A stretch of DNA of 64,000 bases. Origin: Lytechinus pictus. Its lineage: Eukaryota; Echinodermata; Echinoidea; Temnopleuroida; Toxopneustidae. The notes beneath the pieces were generated by a model. The model was not told the DNA's origin. It made no database searches and saw only the letters and a program-made list of their open reading frames with translations. Where the stretch lies: assembly GCF_037042905.1 (NCBI RefSeq), contig NC_087245.1, positions 8,137,501-8,201,500 of the forward strand. Direction: 5' to 3'. The position numbers and the translations under genes were made by a program. Shown piece after piece: positions 48,547-58,444 of this stretch. Numbering within the stretch: the first letter of the stretch is position 1; each line of letters opens with the position of its first letter.

Positions 48547-49839
48547 CTGGAAAAAAGGGGAAGAAAATCATTACTGACATTGATAATGAATTTTAACATC
48601 ACATAACGCAAATGTTAGAAAACACGGTATTGACTTTGCAGTTGTGGGTAGATTACCGTAATCCTCCTAATTATTACATGCATCAATAGCAAGGTAGTAT
48701 TAATTTCTGATGACATATTACATGTACATGTCCCCGGGGGGGGGGGGGGGGTAGGGCCACTTCCATTGACGAGTGGATACCATGCGGGGCCTTGGGTATT
48801 TCCATTAAAATGTCTGAAAATGCACCCCTTGCACCTGTTGGAAACAAAACGATACTCTTTCCAGTCTTGGCAAGTTCCCTGAATTGACCCCCTTAACAAG
48901 TACAGCAATATTTCTATTGTTATTTCACGGCTGTCGGCCTTCGGTTTTACCTTCTCCAACATCATTGGGCTTAATACAGCCCCAACTCTCACATCTCGCT
49001 CAAATCGTATTCTAAACACATACTGTAGTGTTGACTCTCGGTGCAAAAGTACATGATTACATCCTTACATTATTTTTACTAAAAAACTAAGTCTTAAGTT
49101 TTTACACCCTTCCAAATTTGACCCTAACACGAAGCTTTTATAGCAAAAAATAGATACCCTTTTTATAATTTTATGTTTTCGACACCCTTACCAAGCTACG
49201 TACATAACGTGCCCTATCTTGAAAAAGACTTCCTTTTCACATATTTTTGGGGTCGTATCTACTAATCAATGTAGGCCTACATGTAACAAGTGCCCCCCCC
49301 CCCCCCTCGGGTTACATGTATAAAAAATTTTTTTTTTAATGGGTGGGTTCACGTCTGAATGTGTCCCACGTCTTGGCTAGTAGAACATGTATTTTATTGG
49401 AAAGTGGCAAGGTCGCAAAGTCAAAGATATTGTCATTTCATTTCACTTACATGTTATCAAGCACTTCAGGCAAGTTCCTTCGATGCCCTCTTGAATCAAG
49501 TCTGGCGACAAGGGCTGTCCGCAAAACCACCCTCTCCATGCATACTTTCTGAAAGTCCTCGTGTCTCACAATGCAAGTTATCCTTGCATCTAGAAACCGA
49601 TCACAGTTGTCCACTTCATGGCAACAGCGACACTGAATCACTGACGGCATGGGCACACAGCTCCCACACTCACACCAGTCGTTGTTGCCCATTCTATTCG
49701 GAGCTGGTACGGGGTCAGGTCCGGGTGGCGGCTGCACCGGTGGAGCAGCTGCTGCGGCGGCCGCTCGGGCTCGTCGACGAACCATCAGTTCTTCCTCGGT
49801 GTACTTTGGCTGGAAATCGTAGCCACGAGGCCCTTCCAT
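48348..49839 (-). CDS. Free-standing P2X7-type intracellular (ballast) domain protein, 2 exons
   Basis: Exons 49839-49451 and 48546-48348, joined in phase 2 across a GT-AG intron: 588 nt, 195 residues. Residues 24-48 are Ala/Pro-rich. Residues 54-100 hold the Cys cluster NNDWCECGSC, C70, CRCC (70-73), C79, C89, C100. Exon 2 has YRYAAYRLFTYWVHG, RRVIPACAV, IREAFPEPDGNYIGFKEG. This is the layout of the C-terminal cytoplasmic domain of the P2X7 receptor, which binds zinc and guanine nucleotide in vertebrates. No transmembrane helices or ATP-binding ectodomain are present, so it is not a channel; its role is unknown. The start at 49839 is chosen because the in-frame sequence before it is not domain-like. 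It lies at the right end of the Kolobok-like element, convergent with the transposase gene. Confidence 0.85.
48718..49320. repeat. Foldback repeat inside the P2X7-like intron
   Basis: Left end TACATGTACATGTCCCCGGG, right end CTCGGGTTACATGTA, each with a long G or C run. Fills most of the 904-bp intron. Confidence 0.45.
49451..49839 (-). CDS. P2X7-like gene exon 1 (residues 1-130)
   Basis: MEGPRGYDFQPKYTEEEL to LPEVLDN plus two bases; donor gtaagt. Confidence 0.85.
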
Positions 49840-50238
49840 GAGCTTCAATTTCAAGATCACGAAATTAAAACAAGAGTCGAAAACCCGCGATGACGAAAGA
49901 TTTACTCGTAAATGATCAAATAAGTAAATATTTTTTAAAAAAATGAAAGTTCCGAGTGCAATCGAGTACGGTATAGCGTTGAAGACTACGAGCGACAAAG
50001 TGATAAAGCCGTTTCGCGTTTTTCTGAGTGGCCAATCTGAGAATAATCATTCTTATTTTTTTGTTTTTTCATTTTTCTCTTTGATATTGTATTAAAAAAA
50101 ATTTAAAAAATATTAAATGTGTTTAATAAATATTTAAATGCACCTGGCAATTTTTTTTTTTTTTTTGGACAAAAAATACATGTATCAATCATCATGATGG
50201 TGTTCATTTATTGTCCAATGAGAAGACGTCTTTACGTA

Positions 50239-50430
50239 GTCCGGGCCATACGTCACGAATATCGCTGAGAAGTCAAACAATGGCGGCTTCCATGGGTGAG
50301 AAAAATTGATTCAATTAAATGCAATTTTCTCTGCAATTTGGAATCGGGGAGACATGAACGACATGTCATTAGAAAGGTCAAAGATAGGCCTTTCTTATGA
50401 CGTCGTTTTTTCCCTGCCCTGGATTCCCCT
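50239..50430 (-). repeat. Right terminal region of the Kolobok-like element
   Basis: Inverse of the left end: the terminus TGGATTCCCCT at 50420-50430 and the subterminal block at 50239-50295 (GTCCGGGCCATACGTCA, TCGCTG, AATGGCGGCTTCCATG). Confidence 0.65.
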
Positions 50431-50434
50431 TTAA
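50431..50434. other. TTAA target-site duplication, right
   Basis: TTAA directly follows the inverted terminus TGGATTCCCCT. Confidence 0.7.
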
Positions 50435-52111
50435 GTAATTGCATACCTTGGGCCGGAGTTATTGAAAAAAATCCTCTGGATGATTGAGAAATCTGTCATC
50501 TAAGACATTTTCACCTGACCTGACGGTTTTTCTTGCAAGTTGCCATCTTGAATGACGTCATTATCGTTATTAACTTAATGTCTCGAATCGATATATCGCG
50601 ATTATAACTAGAACTAGTACTAGTATAACTAGTATCGTTTATCTTCGGTTTCGTTCGCATATGGAGCAGATCGTATAATATCGAAAGCAATATCGATATC
50701 ACATTCGTGATTGTTGACGTTCGTTTGTAAATATTTTATAGTTTGGCTGCCATTTTGACCATTTTTATCGTGTTCAACCCAATTAAACATCGGTAAAGTA
50801 TATTTTTCATGCCTTTTTCATCTATATCGTTTAAAGTATTTAAACATTAAAATATAAAGTTTTAAAAGTTTGTTGTTTATACATCCTTAGATTGTAAATT
50901 CGATGTGTAAAATTACATCAAACTTTGGACTGTGAATTGACAAAAGGGAGGGAATGAGAACACATGCGAGCCCACACGTACACCCTACCGTCGGTAAATG
51001 GGGATTACAGTAAAATGTCAGAAATTGTTGAATAAATCCCCAGAAACGACGGTTATTCCTGTCTAGCTAAGTAGGCGTTGTACAATACGGTATGATGCAC
51101 TCACACGTATGTTGCGAGGTTAGTATAGTGAGTGATTGTATTACCGCACGCATCATATTCATACGCATCAGAAAATAAATTCATACGCTCAAAATTTTGC
51201 AACATCCTTCCAAAGAGAACTTGAATAGAAATTGATGAAAAATGGTCAAAAACACAAAATGGCAGGATGGTTGCAGTGAACAAGTGGTTATATCATAACC
51301 TTGTTCATTGAATGAGTGACCTCGGCCTGCATGGCCTGGAAAGTGGCTTCGCATGTTTCTTCCACGGAAATAAAAGGAAGGTCGTTGTTGGCACTAATAC
51401 AGTTCACAACCTTAATTCAGCTTGTCAGTATTTTTTAAATTAGATTCTTGATTCATTGTATGCACAATTCCAATGATTGTTTGATAAAATAGAGACCAAA
51501 TGCAATAACTTAAAAAAAAAACTTTTTTATTATTTTTGCTGACGATAATACTTTTTGGAAAATATTCAAAGCGATGACAAATTAAACAAAAAATATAGAA
51601 AATTCTACGTACCTTGCACGAAGCCCCGCAAGTGCTACCGTTTGTTTGTCAATTAACGTTCCACCAAAGTCTTTACAGTAAAAAGATTGGACACTTTGCC
51701 GACTTCGCGTAACGCTTTGCATGGATTTACATGTAAGATAGTTTTTGTGTCTAGTCTTTCCCTTGTAGTGTCTTTGATATGAAGATAAATCGCGCGCCCT
51801 CTTTCGCTCATTAGACAAAAAATTTGAGAACTCGCAAGGTTGCGCCGTATTTTGTCAACGAGAAGAAAAATCAATGCTTAAATGACGCTATTTGAGGGAT
51901 ATTCATCATATTAGGAGGAATTGACTTTGCATCGTTTGGTAAGTTTCGTAGGAGGACTTCATTCTGTAAATCCTCTTATTAAATTTGCGGGAAATGTTTA
52001 GTATTGTTGAATGCGCCGTGCCTTCAATTTTCCTGTACACGGCGGCAGAGATGCACCCATGGGTGGGTATGATGTAGTCTTGAGGACTCCATCCATGATG
52101 ATGTCTTTTTT
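50435..52111. other. No gene seen
   Basis: AT-rich sequence without splice-bounded coding segments or clear repeats. 50435-50500 resembles text inside the left end of the Kolobok-like element (TTGCATACC, GGAGTTATTGAAA). Confidence 0.45.
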
Positions 52112-52716
52112 CAAGGTCAAGTCCACCTCAGAAAAAAAGTTGTTTTGAATCAACAGAGAAAAATCAGACAAGCATAATGCTGAAAATTTCATCAAAATCG
52201 GATGTAAAATAAGAAAGTTATGACATTTTGAAATTTTGCTTACCATATTTTTCACAAAATAGTTATATGCACAATTTAGTCACATGCATATGAGAGAATC
52301 AATGATGTCCCTCACTCACTATTTCTTTTGTTCTTTATTGTTTGAATTATACAATATTTCAATTTTTACAGATTTGACAATAAGGACCAACTTGACTAAA
52401 CCATATAATGTTAAGCAATGGTAACTCCATGTTTAGTGAGAAATAAAACTTTGTTTCACAGGATAATGAGGAGAAAATTTGAATATTTCATATTTCAAAT
52501 AATGAAATACAAAAGAAAAAGTGAGTGATATCATCAGTTCCCTCATTTGCATCCCGACCAGGATGTGCATATAACTATTATGTGAAATTAAACGACTCTT
52601 TAAAATGTCATAACTTTCTTATTTTACATCCGATTTTGATGAAATTTTCAGTGTTATGTTCGTTGGATTTTTCTCTTTATTCAAATCAACTTTTTGTTGG
52701 GGTGGACTTGTCCTTT
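52112..52716. mobile_element. Foldback MITE family A, copy 3 (most complete)
   Basis: Left end CAAGGTCAAGTCCACCTCAG, right end GGGGTGGACTTGTCCTTTG. The arms carry CATCAAAATCGGATGTAAAA and its inverse, and CTCACTCACTATTTCTTTTG with its inverse further in. Confidence 0.8.
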
Positions 52717-53178
52717 GAATACTTTGACATATACTTCTTCATCATTGGTAGACAGCTGGCAGCCGTCTGTTTCGAGGACTTTTTAAACTTTTTTTTTTCT
52801 TCTAAATTTCTCCTCGTACACAGATGGCTCGCTATCGTGCAGCCACCATTAGGGGATTAACAATGCAAAATCCCCCTGACAGGGCTTATCGATTTTTGTC
52901 TTTATTTCATAAAAATATATAAAAAGAACTGTACCAAAAGAAAGATTATTATTCCGTTTTGGCCAGAAATGCACCAAAACGGGGAAAAATAAACTTATAA
53001 GGGGGGAAAAATAAACTTAAAAGGGGGGAAAAACAGTGACTTACTTCGGCTGTCGCGCAACTTCACTCCCCTGTTTTATCCCGTTATATTATATAACCTC
53101 ATTCGTAGGATGAGTGTTTTATCCGAACTTAATACATAAACATATGGCCATTGAGTCCCCTGTACAGATCGCGCTAGA

Positions 53179-53262
53179 ACTTCGGTCTCTGTATTTGGTG
53201 AGTGAAGCCAACGGAGTTCAGCGGAACAACCAACATAACAGAGACCAAAGCTTTTGGTCTAC
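53179..53262 (-). repeat. Short palindromic repeat, copy 2
   Basis: The inverse complement reads GTAGACCAAAAGCTTTGGTC, then GGTTGTTCCGCTGAACTCCG, matching 33468-33548. Confidence 0.6.
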
Positions 53263-53936
53263 ATCATTGGAGTCTTGAACTGCCCTTCATATATGTATAA
53301 GAGACACATGTATGTAAACAAAGATGGATTTCCCTAGGAAATCCATCTTTTAATATAAAAATCACATAAATTGTAATTTTATTAATCTCTACAGTCTACA
53401 CCTTCCTACGCCTAATGCGCCGTAAGAAAGTTATAAAAAAAAAGTCAATTAAAATGTTTAAAAATGAAGGTTTCTTACCAGACCGATGTCGTGTAGATCT
53501 AACTTATGTAGATCCCTCGATCCAAATGTACACAACGCAAATACAATAGGGTCGACCCTTGAACCGCTTATGTATGACATACATGCGGTTAGCGATGCCG
53601 TTTTGAAGAACAATTTATAGATAAAAATTATTATTTCACAAATTCTAAAATTTATTAATTATTATCGTAGGTGGTTTTCTACGCTCGTTATGCAACTCCT
53701 GGGGAAAAATGAGATTGATCGGTTGAGTCATGCATGAGTAAATAAAGATTGAATTAAAAATGACAATTTTTGAAAGTCACAAGAGTCGTTATTCAGATTG
53801 TGCAAATACAAAGTTGGGCAAAAGTTGTTTTTAGGTGAATTTTATGGTGTTAATGCTGTTTTACTATCCATTATTTAGCCACCCCACACACAATTTTGAT
53901 ATCGTATGTTTATGGTTAAGTGAGCACAATGTATTG

Positions 53937-54083
53937 CAGGGGCCGCGGAAGCGGGGGGGGGGGTTTACCCCCTCCACTTTTGTTCCAAAAGCATGTACAA
54001 AAATGTATAAATGACCATACGATTGTGATTTTTTGCATGGTCAGCCCCCCCCCCCCACTTTGAAAACTGTTCCGCAGCCCCTG
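53937..54083. mobile_element. 147-bp hAT-like MITE
   Basis: Ends CAGGGGCCGCGGAAG and TTCCGCAGCCCCTG are inverted, with G and C runs just inside. TATTG flanks both sides directly, shorter than the 8 bp expected for hAT. Confidence 0.55.
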
Positions 54084-54663
54084 TATTGTGACGTATCATC
54101 ATAGGGGTTTATGGTAGTATCCTCTAAAACTTGTTAGATCATGTAAAAACTTGAAAATGTTGGTGACTCCCCCGATTATAGGCCCCTCCCCCATTTTAAA
54201 ATTCTGGAACCACCACTGATTTGTCCATAAATTAAACTGATCCTGAGAAATTGTTAGGAAAAGAATACATTTATGTAGTATAAAGAGTTTTCGAATGTGC
54301 TCGCTCAACCATGAAAATGTTAAAAGTTCGGAGAGTGTGTGGTGATAGAAATGATGGATGATAAACACAACAGCAATTAAAGTCACATTTGAAACCGAAT
54401 TTGCCCCCAATACTCACTTTAATACCCTTTAAAATGAGTCTGTGACATTGAAAATACCCCTTTTCCCACTTTGATGCATGCTCACTCATCCATGAATAAA
54501 CAATTCGATTTCATTTTTGCACAGAATTCTGCCTATAGGTTGATAAACATTACTGCCAAATGACATTGCCAAAGACAGCCTTGAAAAAAGTTCCACCATA
54601 TTGAATAAGGGGTTACTTATTCTTAAACATATGCACCCATAATGTACACAATGTCTATGAGAG

Positions 54664-57234
54664 GGGCAAGTCCAAGAATTCGCGCGCGTTACGTATGGGA
54701 CATTTCAGAGGCTTTAATGACCTGAAAAATAGTGTTAGATGACTCTGATTAGATTGAATACCCTCATGATGGTAGACATCTAGGAGAAGAATAATCATGC
54801 AAAAAATTGTGACATATGACCTTGACCTTTTAGAGAGAAAAGATGTGCTGTTACGTATGGGACGCAGAAAAAAGACAACTTTTATAACATTTTTTCGAGT
54901 TGAGAATTCTCTGAAAGTATTTCATTTGACAACTTGTAACTTAGTGTGATAGAAGTCATAATACTCTAGTATATCTACGGCAAGTTTCATGTCATAAGCA
55001 AAAACCCTCTAATTACAGACTCTAATTAAACAAATTAATGACATGTTACGTATGGGACAGTTACGTATGGGACATTTTGTCCCCATAGAAAACGTACACA
55101 ATTTTCCCCATAATTCAAAAAATTGAAATGATTTAAAATATGGAAATAACTTAAGAGTTTCTGTCTTTTAAAATGTTCTATTGAGACATATTTGATATGA
55201 CTGAAAAGGAAATTAGCCATTTCAATTTTTTTTCTTGTTTTTCATGGTTTCATGAATTTCTTATGTATTTCTATTGTTTTTTTTTTTTTTCATATTTTTC
55301 CATTTTCACAATTTGTTTGCTTCAATTGTTTTCATTAATCAGTATTCATAACAAATCAGTCTTTAAAAACTAAACAAAAGGTAAATAATCACTTTTTAGA
55401 GCACTCTGAAATTTGTTTTCTCCATTCACTTTGTACACAAATCTCCCCATTGACATCGTGTGTAAATGTCCCATACGTAACATGTTGTCCCATACGTAAC
55501 AATTTTTTAATTAACTTTTAATTAAAAAGTAAACTCTAATTTTTGAAACTTTTTGAGGTATAACATTTTCATACTGTATAAATTAGAACTTCCCAGAGAT
55601 GCAGCAATACAAGTATTGTATTATGAGAAATAACTTAAAAAAACGTCCTCAAAATGTTACGTATGTGACATTCCATCCTTGGACAAGACCTAATTTGCAT
55701 AATTAATTAGATGACACCACTTTTTTCCCCCAAAAGTATTAAGATGTTAGGGGGTCCATGTCCCACCTATGACTAAATCTTTGTTTTGTTTTTATTTTCT
55801 ATGAGTTTTTATAATTGTCCCATACGTAACACCCGTTTTACCAATTATGCAAATTAGCATAAATATGCATACCGTAAGTAACGGTGTATTAACCGCACCC
55901 GTGTATTAACCGCACCCCCCATTTTCGGATGAAAAAAAAAAAAAAAATCATCCAAAAAAAAAGTCATCAAACTGACTTTCTATCTCTAATATGCGTATTT
56001 AAGAAAGAGTCAAGAACCAAAAATGTAAAAAAAAAAAAAATCAAAGTATTACTGGTAAAAAAAATGATGGGAAATCAGCGCTTCGTCACTTATCTGCAAA
56101 TTGCCGACATTATTGGCCTACTACACACTCACCTCACACACACATATGGTACCGGTGTTCATTGCAAGTACCGATACCAGCATCAACATGGGGGCTCACC
56201 CATTCGAGAAGATCGTTCATACCATATTTCCTGCATCACAGCCCCACTTTTGCTTTCAGAATTCTGTCTAGCATTCAATGTCTTGACATGAATTTCAGAC
56301 ACGGGAATATGGGAAGGTTCAAGATACGAGAAATTTGCGATTTTGTTCAGGTGTTTTTCTTGTCTGCTTTGAACCACTACCGGTAGTTCTCAGTACGTGT
56401 GTGGCGGTATCTTACAGACAGCAAATAGGAAAAAAATGCTAGTACCGGTATACCGTATTTTCAATGGGAGCTCTGGGCGGGAATAGTCGGAAGGAATGAA
56501 GACGGGGATTGAAGATTGATTTTAAGTTGATGGATGATAGAGCAATGAAGGAAAGGCAAATGAAAGAAACTTTCTTATGTTTACCTCCCTCCTCATGGCA
56601 CAAAATTGTCAAATAATACCAATAATTTGTCAAACATTATAACAGCCACGGAAAGGTAAAGTGCCAGCTTACGTTGACGTTGCGATAAGCATTACATATA
56701 TGCGTGTCTTATTTGTCTAGCCGCACCGCGCTGTTGGGTCGATTGTCAATCGGCGTCTGAACTTTGTCGCGTTGACTAATAAATGACAACAAAGACAAAG
56801 TCACACCATTCAAAATGTCAGTTTCATGAAGGTAGGTGCGTTTGTTACCGTAATCTAACTTTGAGGGACATTTACGGTAGATACCGGTAGTCATAGTTGC
56901 TTTTCTTTTAAACCCGCGGCTCATGCCCCTCTAAACGGCATTGGCCCAAGCGGCTACGCTCGGCCACCCGGCGCAAGTTGTAAACTAGTAGTGGTATCGG
57001 GCCGAGATTGGCTTGGCTCAGACCTGTCACCGTGTATAAACCGCACCCCCGACTTTTGATTCTGTCCCGCCGAGAAAAAGGTGCGGTTAATACACCGTTA
57101 CTTACGGTATTATCAAATTTTCGTTAATGAAATTTTAAAATTCAACATTTGGGCTTTCTTACCCCACCAAAGATAACTTCTTAAATTAAAGATGAACTTT
57201 TGCCTTCTAGGGTGACCTTTTCTTGGACTTGCCC
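54664..57234. mobile_element. Element with GGGCAAGTCCAAGAA ends and a repeated TTACGTATGGGACA word
   Basis: Left end GGGCAAGTCCAAGAA, right end TTCTTGGACTTGCCC. AGAG flanks both sides (54660-54663, 57235-57238). The 14-base word TTACGTATGGGACA or a one-base variant recurs eight times between 54686 and 55833. A TACCGTAAG element (55870-57109) is inserted near its right end. No transposase ORF. Confidence 0.65.
55870..57109. mobile_element. TACCGTAAG-ended DNA element, copy 2 (1240 bp)
   Basis: Perfect 30-bp inverted ends beginning TACCGTAAGTAACGGTGTAT and continuing TAACCGCACC. The right end continues inward with the CTTTTTCTCGGCGGGA word found at the left of copy 1, so the two copies lie in opposite orientations. 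Interior non-coding as far as I can see. Confidence 0.75.
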
Positions 57235-57283
57235 AGAGAGGAAGTCAAAATGTGAAATGAGGGTTTGTTTCATGGACGGTTAT

Positions 57284-57425
57284 TGTCTCGCCTGCATAGC
57301 AGAGCGAGACTTTAGGCGCCGCTTTGGCGGCGGCGTCAACATCAAATCTTAACCTAAGGTTAAGTTTTTGAAATGACATCATAACTTAGAAAGTATATGG
57401 ACCTAGTTCATGAAATTTGGACATC
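57284..57425 (-). repeat. Dispersed repeat family B, truncated inverse copy
   Basis: TGTCTCGCCTGCATAGCAGA, a GCGGCGGCGTCAAC tail, one AACCTAAGGTTAAGTTTTTG unit, then an abrupt end near 57425. Confidence 0.7.
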
Positions 57426-58304
57426 GTGCGTATAAAAGTTGTTCGTAACTTTACGAACAGCTTTATGAAACACCCCCCCGGACTAAGATGCTTTACTGAC
57501 CGAGCCAACTTCACTCAAATTTAACCATAAAAAGAAAAGAAAAGCAAGATAAGAAGTTGTCAAAAACAGCCTGCAATCTGCATCATGGAGAAAAAATCTA
57601 TTTGAATTATGTTCTATTATCTAAAAATAAGGTTAGCTATGCTAAAAATATAGGGCATGGCTCAGCTCACAGAAAAAGAAGAAACCAGCCCCTCTTTTGT
57701 TCTTTCTTTTTTAAAAACAAAATAGAACAATTTCTGCACTCAAATTGATCCATCTCTGATATTGAGGAGTTTGTGTCATACAGCTTTTTCTTTCATATCT
57801 TTCAAGCATCAGTTACCGTACATAGAACATGTTGAAAGTTTTAATATTTTCTAATCAGAATCTTTCGGTCATTGCTTTTATCGATTATCCTTCCCCTACT
57901 AAACATTGGATAAACAAGTTTCTGATATTTGACATTGAAAGTGAGGTTGACAAAGAATATTACTGTAACTATAAGAGTGTAATAATATTGAAGGCCTTGA
58001 ATTTCAGTATTTTTATGGCAAAAACTTACCCATAGCCTATGATACATTTCTTTTTTTTTTTCATTACTTGTGAGAACAATTTATTTTAAAAGAAGGTTAC
58101 TTCGAGTATCCAAGGCCAATGGGAGGGGCATTGAAGCCATTCATTGGGGTGACCAAGGAAATGGCTTTGGATGGCATTGGAATGATTGGATTATTTAAGC
58201 CCCGTGATATATGCTGACCAAACGTTTTTTTAATTAACATTTATTGATTATGGTTTATTTGTTTTTAATTTATCTTTTTCTTTATTTATCTGGCCTTCTT
58301 GTAG
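57426..58304. other. Upstream of ZNF706, no other gene seen
   Basis: AT-rich. It should contain a ZNF706 5' UTR exon or intron, because position 58304 ends a good acceptor, but I cannot place the upstream exon. Confidence 0.45.
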
Positions 58305-58306
58305 CC

Positions 58307-58444
58307 ATGGCACGTGGACAACAAAAGATTCAATCTCAGCAGAAAAGAGCGAAGGAGATAGAGAAGAAAAAGAAAGCTGCTACTGGAATGACCTCTAAAG
58401 CAGCTGGAATGAAGGCCCTCACATTTAAGTGCGCAGTTTGCATG
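58307..58444 (+). CDS. ZNF706: ZNF706 coding exon 1 (residues 1-46)
   Basis: MARGQQKIQSQQKRAKEIEK to FKCAVCM; donor gttagt. Reading on past the donor gives a non-homologous tail and a stop. Confidence 0.94.

Larger units (their letters stand above)
34697..50430 (+). mobile_element. 15.7-kb Kolobok-like DNA transposon with THAP-DDE transposase and P2X7-domain gene
   Basis: Seen: 34697 begins AGGGGAATCCA, and 50430 ends in the exact inverse TGGATTCCCCT. TTAA lies immediately outside both. An inverted subterminal block pairs 34852-34909 with 50295-50239 in three runs: CATG.AAG.CGCCATT, CAGCGA, and TGACGTATGGC.CGGAC. Between the ends are two intact spliced genes: the THAP-DDE gene (plus) starting 91 bp inside the left block, and a P2X7-type domain gene (minus) starting 400 bp inside the right block. 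Known: Kolobok transposons use TTAA targets and encode THAP-bearing DDE transposases. Inference: this is one mobile unit. Younger insertions (35829-36029, 45959-46460, 48718-49320) show it is not brand new. Alternative: two host genes with coincidental or shared flanking repeats. Confidence 0.7.

Noticed and set aside
48615-49046. 143-codon minus-strand frame between the two P2X7-like exons
   Set aside because: It is intronic, contains a G-run-derived poly-Pro segment, and lies in the foldback repeat; the spliced P2X7-like product explains the locus.
34697-50430. piggyBac origin of the TTAA-flanked element
   Set aside because: piggyBac also uses TTAA, but its ends normally start CCY and its transposase lacks a THAP domain and D(2)H core; the AGGGG ends and the THAP-DDE protein fit Kolobok better.
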